DNA of 64,000 nucleotides from Oscillibacter sp. (GTDB lineage Bacteria; Bacillota; Clostridia; Oscillospirales; Oscillospiraceae): NCBI GenBank assembly GCA_017526785.1, contig JAFXQV010000007.1, positions 33,528 to 97,527 of the forward strand, read 5' to 3'. Shown piece by piece: positions 1 to 7,387 of this stretch (position 1 is its first letter; each line of letters starts with the position of its first letter). The notes under the pieces were generated by a model. It saw only the letters and a program-made list of their open reading frames with translations, ran no database searches and was not told where the DNA came from. The position numbers and the translations under genes were made by a program.

Positions 1-1
1 G

Positions 2-145
2 AATCTGGAACACGTCAAGGCGCTGGAAAAGCGCGACTTCCGTATGGATTCCGGCGACCTCGTGCCGATTAGCCGCCAGAAGGCGCAGAGCGTACAGCGG
101 AGATACCGGGAGTGGCTCATAGAGCGGATGTTTTTACCGGATTGA
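2..145 (+). CDS. LytTR-family response regulator, C-terminal end only (partial)
   Basis: An open frame enters from the left edge and stops at TGA 143-145, giving 47 residues. The peptide has the signature of the end of a LytTR DNA-binding domain: NLEHVKALEKRDF, then a D-G turn, VPISRQKAQ and a basic RRYREWL helix. In AgrA/LytR-type regulators this tail contacts DNA. The gene converges on the SpoIIE-type phosphatase gene and their 3' ends overlap by 29 bp. Only the tail is visible, so the presence of a receiver domain is assumed from the family. It may be the DNA-binding partner of the receiver-only protein encoded at 34469-34828, but that is speculation. Confidence 0.72.
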   Translation, partial: NLEHVKALEKRDFRMDSGDLVPISRQKAQSVQRRYREWLIERMFLPD

Positions 146-1817
146 CGCCGCCGCGCTTCCCGTTCTCCGCCCCGTCCACGCCGGAGAACGTGACGGACAG
201 CATGGTCATGTCGTTGGACTGCGCGGTGTCCTTCACGAATCCGGTCACGCGCTTCTTGACCGCCCGGACAATCTGCGTGGGGCGCGCCGACAAATTCTCG
301 TTGAGCGTTTCGAGTATGCGATTTACGCCGAAAAACTCGTCTTGCGCGTTCACGGCTTCCAGCAGGCCGTCCGTATAGAGAAACAGTCCGCTCCCCGGCT
401 TCATGACCAGCGTGTTTTCCTCGTAACGCGTATCGGGTACCAGCGCCATCACGACACCATTTTTTTCGCGCAGGGTCTCGAAAGAGCCGCCGGCCGGACG
501 GTACGCCGGGGCGCGATGTCCCGCGTTCGCGCTCCGAAGCGTCCCGGTAGACAATTCCAGAATCCCGAACCATGCCTTGACGAACATATCCCCGCCGTTA
601 TTCTCGTAAAGTTGCCGGTTCGCCTCCCGCATGACTTCTGCGGGAGGCTTGCCCATCAGCGCCTGATTCTTGAAAATGGTCTTGGTGACGACCATCAGCA
701 GGGCGGCGGGAATGCCCTTGTCCGACATATCGGCTATCACCAAAGCGAGGTGGTCGTCGTCCACAAGGAAGAAGTCGTAGAAGTCGCCGCTGACCTCCTT
801 GGCGGGCGTCACGGCGGCGTAAAGGTCAAACTCTTTCCGCCCCGGAAACGCCGGGAAAACGCGCGGCAGCATGTTTTCCTGAATCTGCGTCGCCACGGAC
901 AGTTCCGCCCCAAGACGCTCCTTTTCCGTGGACGCTTTCAGCAGGTTTTTCATAAAGTCCGTCATGTCGCGGGACATCGTGGCAATGGAATCCGCGAGTG
1001 ATTCCATCTCGTCGCCCGTATGGATGTCGGGATTCTCGAAGTCCAGCGCGTCGGGGTTCTCCTGTCCGTGACTGCGCTTGACAAAGCCCTTGGCGGCGCG
1101 TTCCAGACGGGTCATCGGCAGAAGAATACGGCGCTTCATCCAGTGGTAAATGGCAATGATGAACACGGCGGACAAAGCCGCGCTTTCCGCCACTAACATG
1201 AGAACGTATTGAAACAGCGTCTTCGTAATTTCGTCCATGCTGAGGTCGGCGGCTAACACTGCCACGGGTTCGCCGGAAGCGTCCAAAATGGAGATAATCC
1301 CGGTGTACATGTTGCCGAATTCCGTCTGGTTTCGGTAGTAACTGATGTGTTTGCTATCCTTCATCTGGTCAAGGTAGTAGCTGGCGACTTGGGGGGGATA
1401 GCTGTTCCCGGTCAACGCGCCGAGTTCCACAGAGTTAATCTTGCCCAGTCTCTGCCGCTCCTGTTCCGTTATGCCCGCCATGATGTCCATCATGTTGTCG
1501 GTCTCGTTCAGGTTCAGGGGCTTGACGATGTAGATAAAGGCGAAATCGTAATTTTCTTTGACACGGTTGAGGAAGTCTTGCGTTTTCTGGAACTGTTCCG
1601 ACTTCTCCCGGCTTTGGATACACGCTTTCAGGTCTTCCACGTCGATTTCCGTGAGCGTCAGATTCAGGGCGTCCTCGATATACGTGGAGCATTTGTCAAT
1701 CATGCCGCGGTAGTAAGTCAAGAAGCCCAGAATGCCCAAGGAAAAGCAGAGAAGAGAGATGAAGGCACCGCATCCCCAAAAAATACTGCGCCGGAGAGGG
1801 TTTCGGTATTCTTTCAT
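117..1817 (-). CDS. Membrane-bound SpoIIE/RsbU-type PP2C serine phosphatase with sensor and HAMP
   Basis: This 566-residue protein has a transmembrane segment at about residues 12-34, an extracytoplasmic sensor region to about 200, a second transmembrane segment at about 202-224, a HAMP linker and a C-terminal PP2C/SpoIIE catalytic domain. The metal-binding aspartates are present in GDFYDFF, ADMSDKG, TDGLLE and NDMT, so it should be an active phospho-serine phosphatase of the RsbU class, acting on a STAS anti-sigma antagonist or similar. The ATG at 1817 is preferred over the GTG at 1823 because AGGAG lies 9 nt upstream of it. No STAS or anti-sigma gene is visible nearby. It is the last gene of the leftward CIS block but has a promoter candidate of its own. 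Confidence 0.9.
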   Translation of the reverse strand: MKEYRNPLRRSIFWGCGAFISLLCFSLGILGFLTYYRGMIDKCSTYIEDALNLTLTEIDVEDLKACIQSREKSEQFQKTQDFLNRVKENYDFAFIYIVKPLNLNETDNMMDIMAGITEQERQRLGKINSVELGALTGNSYPPQVASYYLDQMKDSKHISYYRNQTEFGNMYTGIISILDASGEPVAVLAADLSMDEITKTLFQYVLMLVAESAALSAVFIIAIYHWMKRRILLPMTRLERAAKGFVKRSHGQENPDALDFENPDIHTGDEMESLADSIATMSRDMTDFMKNLLKASTEKERLGAELSVATQIQENMLPRVFPAFPGRKEFDLYAAVTPAKEVSGDFYDFFLVDDDHLALVIADMSDKGIPAALLMVVTKTIFKNQALMGKPPAEVMREANRQLYENNGGDMFVKAWFGILELSTGTLRSANAGHRAPAYRPAGGSFETLREKNGVVMALVPDTRYEENTLVMKPGSGLFLYTDGLLEAVNAQDEFFGVNRILETLNENLSARPTQIVRAVKKRVTGFVKDTAQSNDMTMLSVTFSGVDGAENGKRGGVNPVKTSAL

Positions 1818-1850
1818 GCGCACGCGCTCCTTTCTGTTACCATCTCGATA

Positions 1851-1878
1851 ATTATCATATTGGTGGATTTTTTTACAA
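1851..1878 (-). promoter_or_regulatory. Candidate sigma-A promoter of the SpoIIE-type phosphatase gene
   Basis: On the minus strand TTGTAA (1873-1878) is followed after 16 nt by GATAAT (1851-1856). This is about 35 nt upstream of the start codon, in a locally AT-rich stretch. The match is moderate. Confidence 0.4.
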
Positions 1879-1980
1879 ATACGTCTGCAAGACCATGAAT
1901 TGACCAGTTACAGTTTAACAAATTTCCGTGCCAATTACAATGGAGGGCGTGAAAAAATCCACACGCGGGTTCAACGGTAC

Positions 1981-2034
1981 GCATGCAAGCCGATGGTCTC
2001 CGCCACTGGTGGCGGAAATCGTCGGCTTGCATGC
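1981..2034. repeat. Nested inverted repeat between the two SpoIIE-type genes
   Basis: Outer arms GCATGCAAGCCGA (1981-1993) and TCGGCTTGCATGC (2022-2034) are perfect over 13 bp. Inside them TCCGCCAC (1999-2006) and GTGGCGGA (2009-2016) form a second perfect 8-bp palindrome. It lies just downstream of the degenerate phosphatase gene on the minus strand. No U-tract follows directly, so it may be a stabilising 3' hairpin, a factor-assisted terminator or a dispersed palindrome. Confidence 0.65.
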
Positions 2035-2062
2035 CCGTCAGGCGCTTTTTCGCATAAAGGAT

Positions 2063-3556
2063 TCATTCCATGAAATAGGCCATGACGACGGAATCCTCTC
2101 CATTTTCCGAGTGGAACTGTGTGTAGTCCGCGTAGGCAAAGATAAATTCTGCGGCGTTTTCGGCCGCCATGCCGTCCGTGTTTTCCAGCGGGTTGCGCCC
2201 GCCCATGTCCCCCGACATGCGTATGTTCACGCTGTCTCCGTTGGGCGCTACCGCGCACTCCGTCCGAATGAACCCGTTACTGTGACGACAGCACAGCGTA
2301 AACAGCTCCTCGACAATGACGGACAGCCGGGTGTAGTTCTTCCCCTCCACCCCGTTTTCCTGACACTGCTTCCGCAGAAACTCCGTCAGCTCCGGCACGG
2401 ATTCCGGGACGCCCGGCAAGTCACAGCTCGGGGCGTCGGTTCTGCTGCGGAGATACTCCAGCAGTAGGGCGGAAAATCCGGGCAGCGGGGACAGCCCCCC
2501 CACCCACGCGGCGGCCTCGTCGGTTACGTAACGCAGAATTTCCGACGGCGCGTCGGCGTGCTTTACGCTCCGGTTCAAAGCCATGCGCAGTCCCTGCTCG
2601 TAAAACGCGGCTCCGGCCTTGTTTTTCGCCTCGCGCAGTCCGGATGTCCCCAAAAACAGGCGGTCGCCCTGTCTCAGGCGCACTTCCACGGGGCGGTAGG
2701 AAACCCGCTGAATCAGCCCCATCGCGTCATAGGCCGGATATTCGAGAAGCGCGTAGCGCTCCTGATTGCGCCGCATCATCAGCGGATGAGGCGCGCCCGC
2801 GTTGACGTAGAGAAAGCGCCCGCTTTTCAAGTCCAAGGTGGCAATGAACGCCCGGAAGCTCCGCCGCCCGCCCAAATCGTAGAGTTGGGCGTTGGCGTTG
2901 TTGACCGCCTCCTCCAAGGAAGCGTCCGTACGCAGACGGTTTCGGAGTGTGGTCTGCGCCGACGTGAGAAACAGCGCGTCGGCGATATCCTCGCCGGGAA
3001 CCTCGCCCAGTATGACGCACAGGAGTTCCGGGCGCAGAAAGAAATAGTCGTAGAGACAGCAGGCCGAGCGCCCCGGAGATTCCACGATTCCGGACACGGC
3101 GAAGTCCGCCGTCTCCGGCCGCGCCGGAATGGGCGGAAGCGCGGCGCGGCAGATATCCGCCAGCAGTCCGGCGCGGATATGAGCCTCTGTGCGTGCCGTG
3201 TCGGATTTTTGCAGGTCGTCGGAGCGCTTGTCCAGTTCCGCCATACGCTTTCCGACCGATTTCGCCACGCCTCCAATCACGCCCGGCAGGGACAGCGCCT
3301 CCGCCGCCGGGTCTTTCAGTTCCGTCCAGCGCTCCGACAGATATTCCAGCCGCTGTAAAGGGCGGTAGAGCCGCCGCCACAGGTACCAGACCCCGAACGC
3401 CAGATAAGCCGCCGCCAGAACCATGGTGCCGACCAGTATTCCGGTCGTAATCGCCCGCTGTCCCGTGACGTAATCCAGCACAATCCCCAGAATCGAAAGC
3501 GCAATCAGGCCTTGAAACAGGAGGTACAGCCCGAAGCCCATGTTTTCCTCTTTCAT
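2063..3556 (-). CDS. Degenerate SpoIIE-like phosphatase fused to a degenerate HATPase domain, membrane protein
   Basis: The 497-residue product begins with two transmembrane segments (about 7-27 and 36-58), then a linker, a SpoIIE/PP2C-like fold and a C-terminal RsbW-like HATPase-like region. The phosphatase motifs are eroded: GDFYD reads CCLYD, ADMSDKG reads GEVPGED, TDG reads TSG and the final NDMT reads PGFS, so most metal ligands are lost. The C-terminal EELFTLCCRH resembles the HATPase N-box with the Asn replaced by Cys. It is therefore probably a binding or scaffold protein. ATG 3556 is chosen because it clears the AAA+ stop by 22 bp; ATG 3541 with upstream GAGGA is an alternative. It follows the CIS ATPase gene closely. 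Confidence 0.8.
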   Translation of the reverse strand: MKEENMGFGLYLLFQGLIALSILGIVLDYVTGQRAITTGILVGTMVLAAAYLAFGVWYLWRRLYRPLQRLEYLSERWTELKDPAAEALSLPGVIGGVAKSVGKRMAELDKRSDDLQKSDTARTEAHIRAGLLADICRAALPPIPARPETADFAVSGIVESPGRSACCLYDYFFLRPELLCVILGEVPGEDIADALFLTSAQTTLRNRLRTDASLEEAVNNANAQLYDLGGRRSFRAFIATLDLKSGRFLYVNAGAPHPLMMRRNQERYALLEYPAYDAMGLIQRVSYRPVEVRLRQGDRLFLGTSGLREAKNKAGAAFYEQGLRMALNRSVKHADAPSEILRYVTDEAAAWVGGLSPLPGFSALLLEYLRSRTDAPSCDLPGVPESVPELTEFLRKQCQENGVEGKNYTRLSVIVEELFTLCCRHSNGFIRTECAVAPNGDSVNIRMSGDMGGRNPLENTDGMAAENAAEFIFAYADYTQFHSENGEDSVVMAYFME

Positions 3557-3578
3557 AATCGGTTCCCCCGTCCGGTCG

Positions 3579-5693
3579 TCAGTCGTCGAGCAAGTCCGCG
3601 TACTCGCGGAGCTGTTCCCGCACCACGACGATTTCATTTTTCTTCAGTTCGTTGACCGCGGCGCGGAGCATGTGCCGCATGGAAATGGGGACGCCCTCCC
3701 CGGCGGCGAGGAACGCGGCCGACAGCGCGATATTCTTGATGTATCCGCCGGAAAGCTCAAACGTTTTCGCCAGAAACGCCCAGTCTATGTCGCCCTCCAC
3801 GGGCGCAGACGGCGGAATCATGCGCCGGTAGATTTCCTCCCGCGTGGGCGGGTCGGGGAACGGGAAGCGCACAACGTACGTCATACGCCGCATAAACGCC
3901 TCGTCGATGTTGCCTATCAGGTTCGTGGCCAGCAGGCAGACGCCGTCGTATTCCTCAATCTGTTGGAGCAGGTACGCCACCTCCACGTTGGCGTTTCGGT
4001 CGTGGGCGTCCTTGACCTCACTCCGCTTGCCAAAGAGCGCGTCGCACTCGTCGAAGAACAGAATACAGTTGGCGCGCCGCGCCTCCTGAAATACCGCGCG
4101 GAGATTCTTTTCCGTCTCCCCGATGTACTTGCTGACAATCTGCGACAGGTTGATTTTATACAGCTCCATATTCAACTGGTGGGCGATAACCTGCGCGCAC
4201 ATGGTTTTCCCGGTGCCGGGGGAACCCGCCATTAAAATCGACAGCCCCCGCCCGTACGTGACTTTCTTCCCGAAACCCCATTGATAGTAGACCTGATGTC
4301 GGTACTGGATGTGGTCGCAAGCCTCCCGCAAGAGGCGCTTTTGGGCTTCGGGCAGTACCACGTCATCCCACGTATACGCCGGGGGAACGGCGCTGGCAAG
4401 GTCGCCCAGTCGGTGAACCGCCTGCGCGTAACAGCAACGGTGCAGAATAGAGGCGGAAATCGTCGCGTTGCCCTCCAGCCGCGCCAGTCCGGCGGCCTGC
4501 GTACAGGCAAGGCGGATTTGCGCGGGCTGAAAGCGGAATTTCGCCGCGAGTTCCTCCGCCGTACAGCCCTCTATGACGCTGTCCGACAGCGCGCCTTGAA
4601 AGAGCGTCAAGCGCTCTTCCTCCGTGACAGGCGGAATTTCCAGCTCTACGGACAAGGTTTTCATGCGGCCGTGGAGCGGATTCCGGGACAGAAAAAAGCG
4701 CTTGTCCCGCAACAGTTCGAGCGTCTCCAAGGCGTCCATACGCGCCGCGTCGCCGTCGTCGTCGAGACAGCGTAAACATAAGTAAGCCCCCGTCAAATCT
4801 GCCGCCAGCGCCGCTTCTTGCGCCTTTTCCAAGGCGTCCTCGCCGGAAACGTCCGCGAATACGCAGTCTTTCTTCTGACGCGAAAAAAGGTGTTCGATTT
4901 GAAAGCGTTTGCCGCTTCCCTCCGCGCCGGAGAGCAGAATACAGAGCCTGTCCGGACTGGCGAAAGCGGCGTCCAAGCGCCGCGCCGTCTCGTGATGAAT
5001 CAGCAGGGGGGCGGAGGGCGTCTGCGTCGCGCCGTGAAAGAACGTCCGGCCGGGGCGGTCGGAGACCGTCCCCGTCGAGAGGTATTCCATGACGGCCGGA
5101 CAGAGTACAAGCGCCCCCCGTTCGGGATGTTCAAAGAGCCGCAGAAAGCCCCCGGGACGGTTGAAGCGCGCCATACACGCTTCCAGCTCTTCCCCGTCCG
5201 GCAGGAACAGTTGCGCGGCAAGTTCGCGTTCCGGTGCCTTGCGCGACATGTCGTCCTGAAGATACGCGAAAAGCCGCTCATATTTCTTGTCCAGCTCGAC
5301 AGCCCAAGCCAGAATCACGCAGGAGCGCTGGAAGGAATCCAGACCGAAGCGGCGGAACAACGACAGCGCGGGAAAGTCTTTTGTCGTCTTGCCCACCCGG
5401 AGCAGAACCGTACGGCGGGCGTAGTACAACTGCCGTTTTTCTTCCGCGCTCAACTGCGTGGAAAGCCCGCGCAAGGCCGATTTTGTCAAATTATGCTCGA
5501 ACTCCTCCCGCGTGACGACGACGCCCAGCATATTTTTTAACTCGCTGGAAGGCCCCAGCCACTGGTGGCGGCAGTAGTAGTAATACAGCGACAAGTCCAG
5601 CCACGCCATTAAATCAGAAACAAATTGCCCTTGCGTAGCGTAACCGTGATTAAGATTTTCAACATCAGCTTCCCGTACGTCCTCTCTGTCCAT
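3579..5693 (-). CDS. CIS AAA+ ATPase (Pvc15/Afp15-like)
   Basis: This 704-residue protein carries a degenerate N-terminal P-loop (SGAEGSGKR) and a complete C-terminal AAA+ module at about 480-690. The module has Walker A GSPGTGKT, Walker B ILFFDECDALF, sensor ATN and an arginine-finger region MRRM. ATPases of this type are a hallmark of Afp/PVC-type contractile injection systems, where they are needed for particle assembly. The start at 5693 is set by GGGAGGAAAGAGG upstream and by spacing of 20 bp from the preceding DUF4280 gene; the longer frame has no such site. Its place between the tip protein and the phosphatase-like genes matches eCIS clusters. Confidence 0.92.
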   Translation of the reverse strand: MDREDVREADVENLNHGYATQGQFVSDLMAWLDLSLYYYYCRHQWLGPSSELKNMLGVVVTREEFEHNLTKSALRGLSTQLSAEEKRQLYYARRTVLLRVGKTTKDFPALSLFRRFGLDSFQRSCVILAWAVELDKKYERLFAYLQDDMSRKAPERELAAQLFLPDGEELEACMARFNRPGGFLRLFEHPERGALVLCPAVMEYLSTGTVSDRPGRTFFHGATQTPSAPLLIHHETARRLDAAFASPDRLCILLSGAEGSGKRFQIEHLFSRQKKDCVFADVSGEDALEKAQEAALAADLTGAYLCLRCLDDDGDAARMDALETLELLRDKRFFLSRNPLHGRMKTLSVELEIPPVTEEERLTLFQGALSDSVIEGCTAEELAAKFRFQPAQIRLACTQAAGLARLEGNATISASILHRCCYAQAVHRLGDLASAVPPAYTWDDVVLPEAQKRLLREACDHIQYRHQVYYQWGFGKKVTYGRGLSILMAGSPGTGKTMCAQVIAHQLNMELYKINLSQIVSKYIGETEKNLRAVFQEARRANCILFFDECDALFGKRSEVKDAHDRNANVEVAYLLQQIEEYDGVCLLATNLIGNIDEAFMRRMTYVVRFPFPDPPTREEIYRRMIPPSAPVEGDIDWAFLAKTFELSGGYIKNIALSAAFLAAGEGVPISMRHMLRAAVNELKKNEIVVVREQLREYADLLDD

Positions 5694-5713
5694 CCTCTTT
5701 CCTCCCGTAACGG

Positions 5714-6091
5714 TTACGGCGTCTGCACGGTCATTGCGGGGGTCATGTTGACCTGTATCACCCCGCCGTAACTGCACATCAGTTTACTGGTGTTGTTGAG
5801 GAGCGGTTTCCCGCCCACAAGCACCGTAGGCGCGCCGGGAACCCAAGGCGCGGCAATAGCCGGAATGCACGGCATAGGCGTCAGAACGCCCAACGCGGCG
5901 GAGGTGGCGGCGGCTACCGTCGGATTCGCCAGACTGGAACACATCCCGAAAGTAGGAAATTTATTGTCCATAATGGTCGCCTGCAACATGTTGCTGACCA
6001 TGACGGTCTGCTGGGACGAGACCACCAGCACGCCCGGAGCCGCCCCGAACGAACACATACACATGGATGTCTGTACTACCGGATTCGCCAT
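5714..6091 (-). CDS. DUF4280 PAAR-like spike-tip protein
   Basis: The 125-residue protein has the DUF4280 pattern: paired N-terminal cysteines (SMCMCSFG), NPTVAAATSAALG, LTPMPCIP, PWVPG, then a final CSYGG. DUF4280 proteins sit at the tip of CIS or T6SS spikes in place of PAAR, with cysteines and histidines that may coordinate metal. GGAGG lies 8 nt upstream of the ATG, within the end of the preceding gene, so translation is coupled. It should cap the gpV-like spike encoded at 22435-23289. Confidence 0.9.
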   Translation of the reverse strand: MANPVVQTSMCMCSFGAAPGVLVVSSQQTVMVSNMLQATIMDNKFPTFGMCSSLANPTVAAATSAALGVLTPMPCIPAIAAPWVPGAPTVLVGGKPLLNNTSKLMCSYGGVIQVNMTPAMTVQTP

Positions 6092-6094
6092 ACG

Positions 6095-6796
6095 TCACGC
6101 CTCCAAATTCCACTCCAGACTTTGCTTCTCTCCCTCCCGGAGTTCCACGGTTTTCAGCCCGCCGCGACAGAACAGGTACGCCGTCCCGGGGTTCTGAAAG
6201 GGGAGCTTAACCGAACTCCCCGCCGTCACGAGAAACGACTGCGCCGGGACGAGTGTTTCTCCTCTGGAATGCGGTTGCGTCAGCGGGGAGGCCGTTTCGG
6301 CGGCACCGTCCGACGCCACGCGCCGGAAAAACGCCGCCTCTGTGGCCTTGCCGCACAGCAGAAACCAGCCGGGGCGCGGCGCGGAGCCGCTGACAAACAT
6401 CTTGACGGAAGAATCTCCCGCTTTCGTCTCCCGGATGAGTTTCAAGGGGTTCGGCGCGGGCATTCCCGCGAAAACCCGTGACGAGTCAGAGAGCGTCAGC
6501 GACAGAAAGACCGTCTCCGGCGGGAACGCGTAGCCCACGCCCGGATTGAGAATGACCGCTTCTTCTGTCCTGACATCCCCGGACAGGGAAATCGTCGCGT
6601 CCTGAAACCCGGGGCAGTGGAACACAATCCGATGTTCGCCGGGTTCAAGGTTGCTCAGAACCAGCCAGCCGTCCTGTTTCCAGACAGGCCGCTTTAACGG
6701 GACGCCGTCGAGTTGGCACAGGGCGCGCCGCCGCAACGGCTTTCCGGTAAAGCCGTCCAGCGGCAGGAGTGCCGCCGAAAGCCGTTGCCGTATCAT
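6095..6796 (-). CDS. CIS-cluster protein with regulatory-like beta-sandwich N-terminus, function unknown
   Basis: This is a 233-residue protein. Its N-terminal 70 residues (LDGFTGKPL, then DGWLVLSNLEPGEHRIVF) look like a carboxypeptidase-regulatory/transthyretin-type beta-sandwich of the sort seen in phage-tail and CIS clusters. The rest is probably beta-rich with no motif I recognise. The start codon overlaps the DUF4255 gene stop by 4 bp (ATGA), so the two are translationally coupled. A structural or baseplate role is inferred from position only. Confidence 0.75.
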   Translation of the reverse strand: MIRQRLSAALLPLDGFTGKPLRRRALCQLDGVPLKRPVWKQDGWLVLSNLEPGEHRIVFHCPGFQDATISLSGDVRTEEAVILNPGVGYAFPPETVFLSLTLSDSSRVFAGMPAPNPLKLIRETKAGDSSVKMFVSGSAPRPGWFLLCGKATEAAFFRRVASDGAAETASPLTQPHSRGETLVPAQSFLVTAGSSVKLPFQNPGTAYLFCRGGLKTVELREGEKQSLEWNLEA

Positions 6797-7383
6797 GCGC
6801 CGCCTCCCGGTGCGCTCTGCTCCGCGCTGATTTCCACCTCTTCGACGCGGGCGACCTGACGCGTCCGGCCGGAGCTGATACTTGCCCCCGTCAGCATGAC
6901 GACCAGCGAAAGTTTATACTCTTTCGTGGTGTTGTTCCAGATTTTCAGCATCTGTTCCATCGTCGTTTTCTCAACCGACACATGGAGTTGCGCCCCCTCC
7001 GCCGCCGAGGAGCCGGAGACGTATTTGGAGGGAATCACGGGGTTGTCGCGCAGGGTCTGCACGACAGCGCCGATAAGGCGGTGCTGGTCGGCCTCCTTCA
7101 ACTGCGCGGGGGCTTTGGAGTGCGCCGTCACGAGATACCGCATGACGAACTGCGCGGGGCGGATTCGCATGGTATTTCGGTCGGCCTGATAGTAGCCGAC
7201 GTTATTCTGCGGGCTTTCCTCCTCAACCTGATACAGATAGAGCGTCAACTGGTTGTTTCCGCTGTCGTGCGGGGAACACAGGGAAATGGCCTCCCTGTCC
7301 CCGAGAGGTTCCGGCGTCAGCTTATCGCGCAACATCTCCACAAGCGCGTTGCTCGCCTCCACAAATGCCGTATAATCCGCCAT
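6793..7383 (-). CDS. Pvc16-like tail cap/terminator protein (DUF4255)
   Basis: The 196-residue product matches the DUF4255/Pvc16_N family: an N-terminal helix (FVEASNALVEMLRDKL), LYLYQVEEE, a region before RPAQFVMRYLVTAHS, and HRLIGAVVQTLRDNP. Family members cap the distal end of the tube and sheath (Afp16/PVC16), terminating polymerisation. The ATG at 7383 is used because GGAGGG sits 8 nt upstream; the longer frame would overlap the MORN gene. It is 5 bp downstream of that gene and overlaps the next by 4 bp. Confidence 0.9.
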   Translation of the reverse strand: MADYTAFVEASNALVEMLRDKLTPEPLGDREAISLCSPHDSGNNQLTLYLYQVEEESPQNNVGYYQADRNTMRIRPAQFVMRYLVTAHSKAPAQLKEADQHRLIGAVVQTLRDNPVIPSKYVSGSSAAEGAQLHVSVEKTTMEQMLKIWNNTTKEYKLSLVVMLTGASISSGRTRQVARVEEVEISAEQSAPGGGA

Positions 7384-7387
7384 TCCG

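Noticed and set aside
342-1001. Long plus-strand frame opposite the SpoIIE-type gene
   Set aside because: It is an antisense shadow caused by high GC; the minus-strand frame has clear domains.
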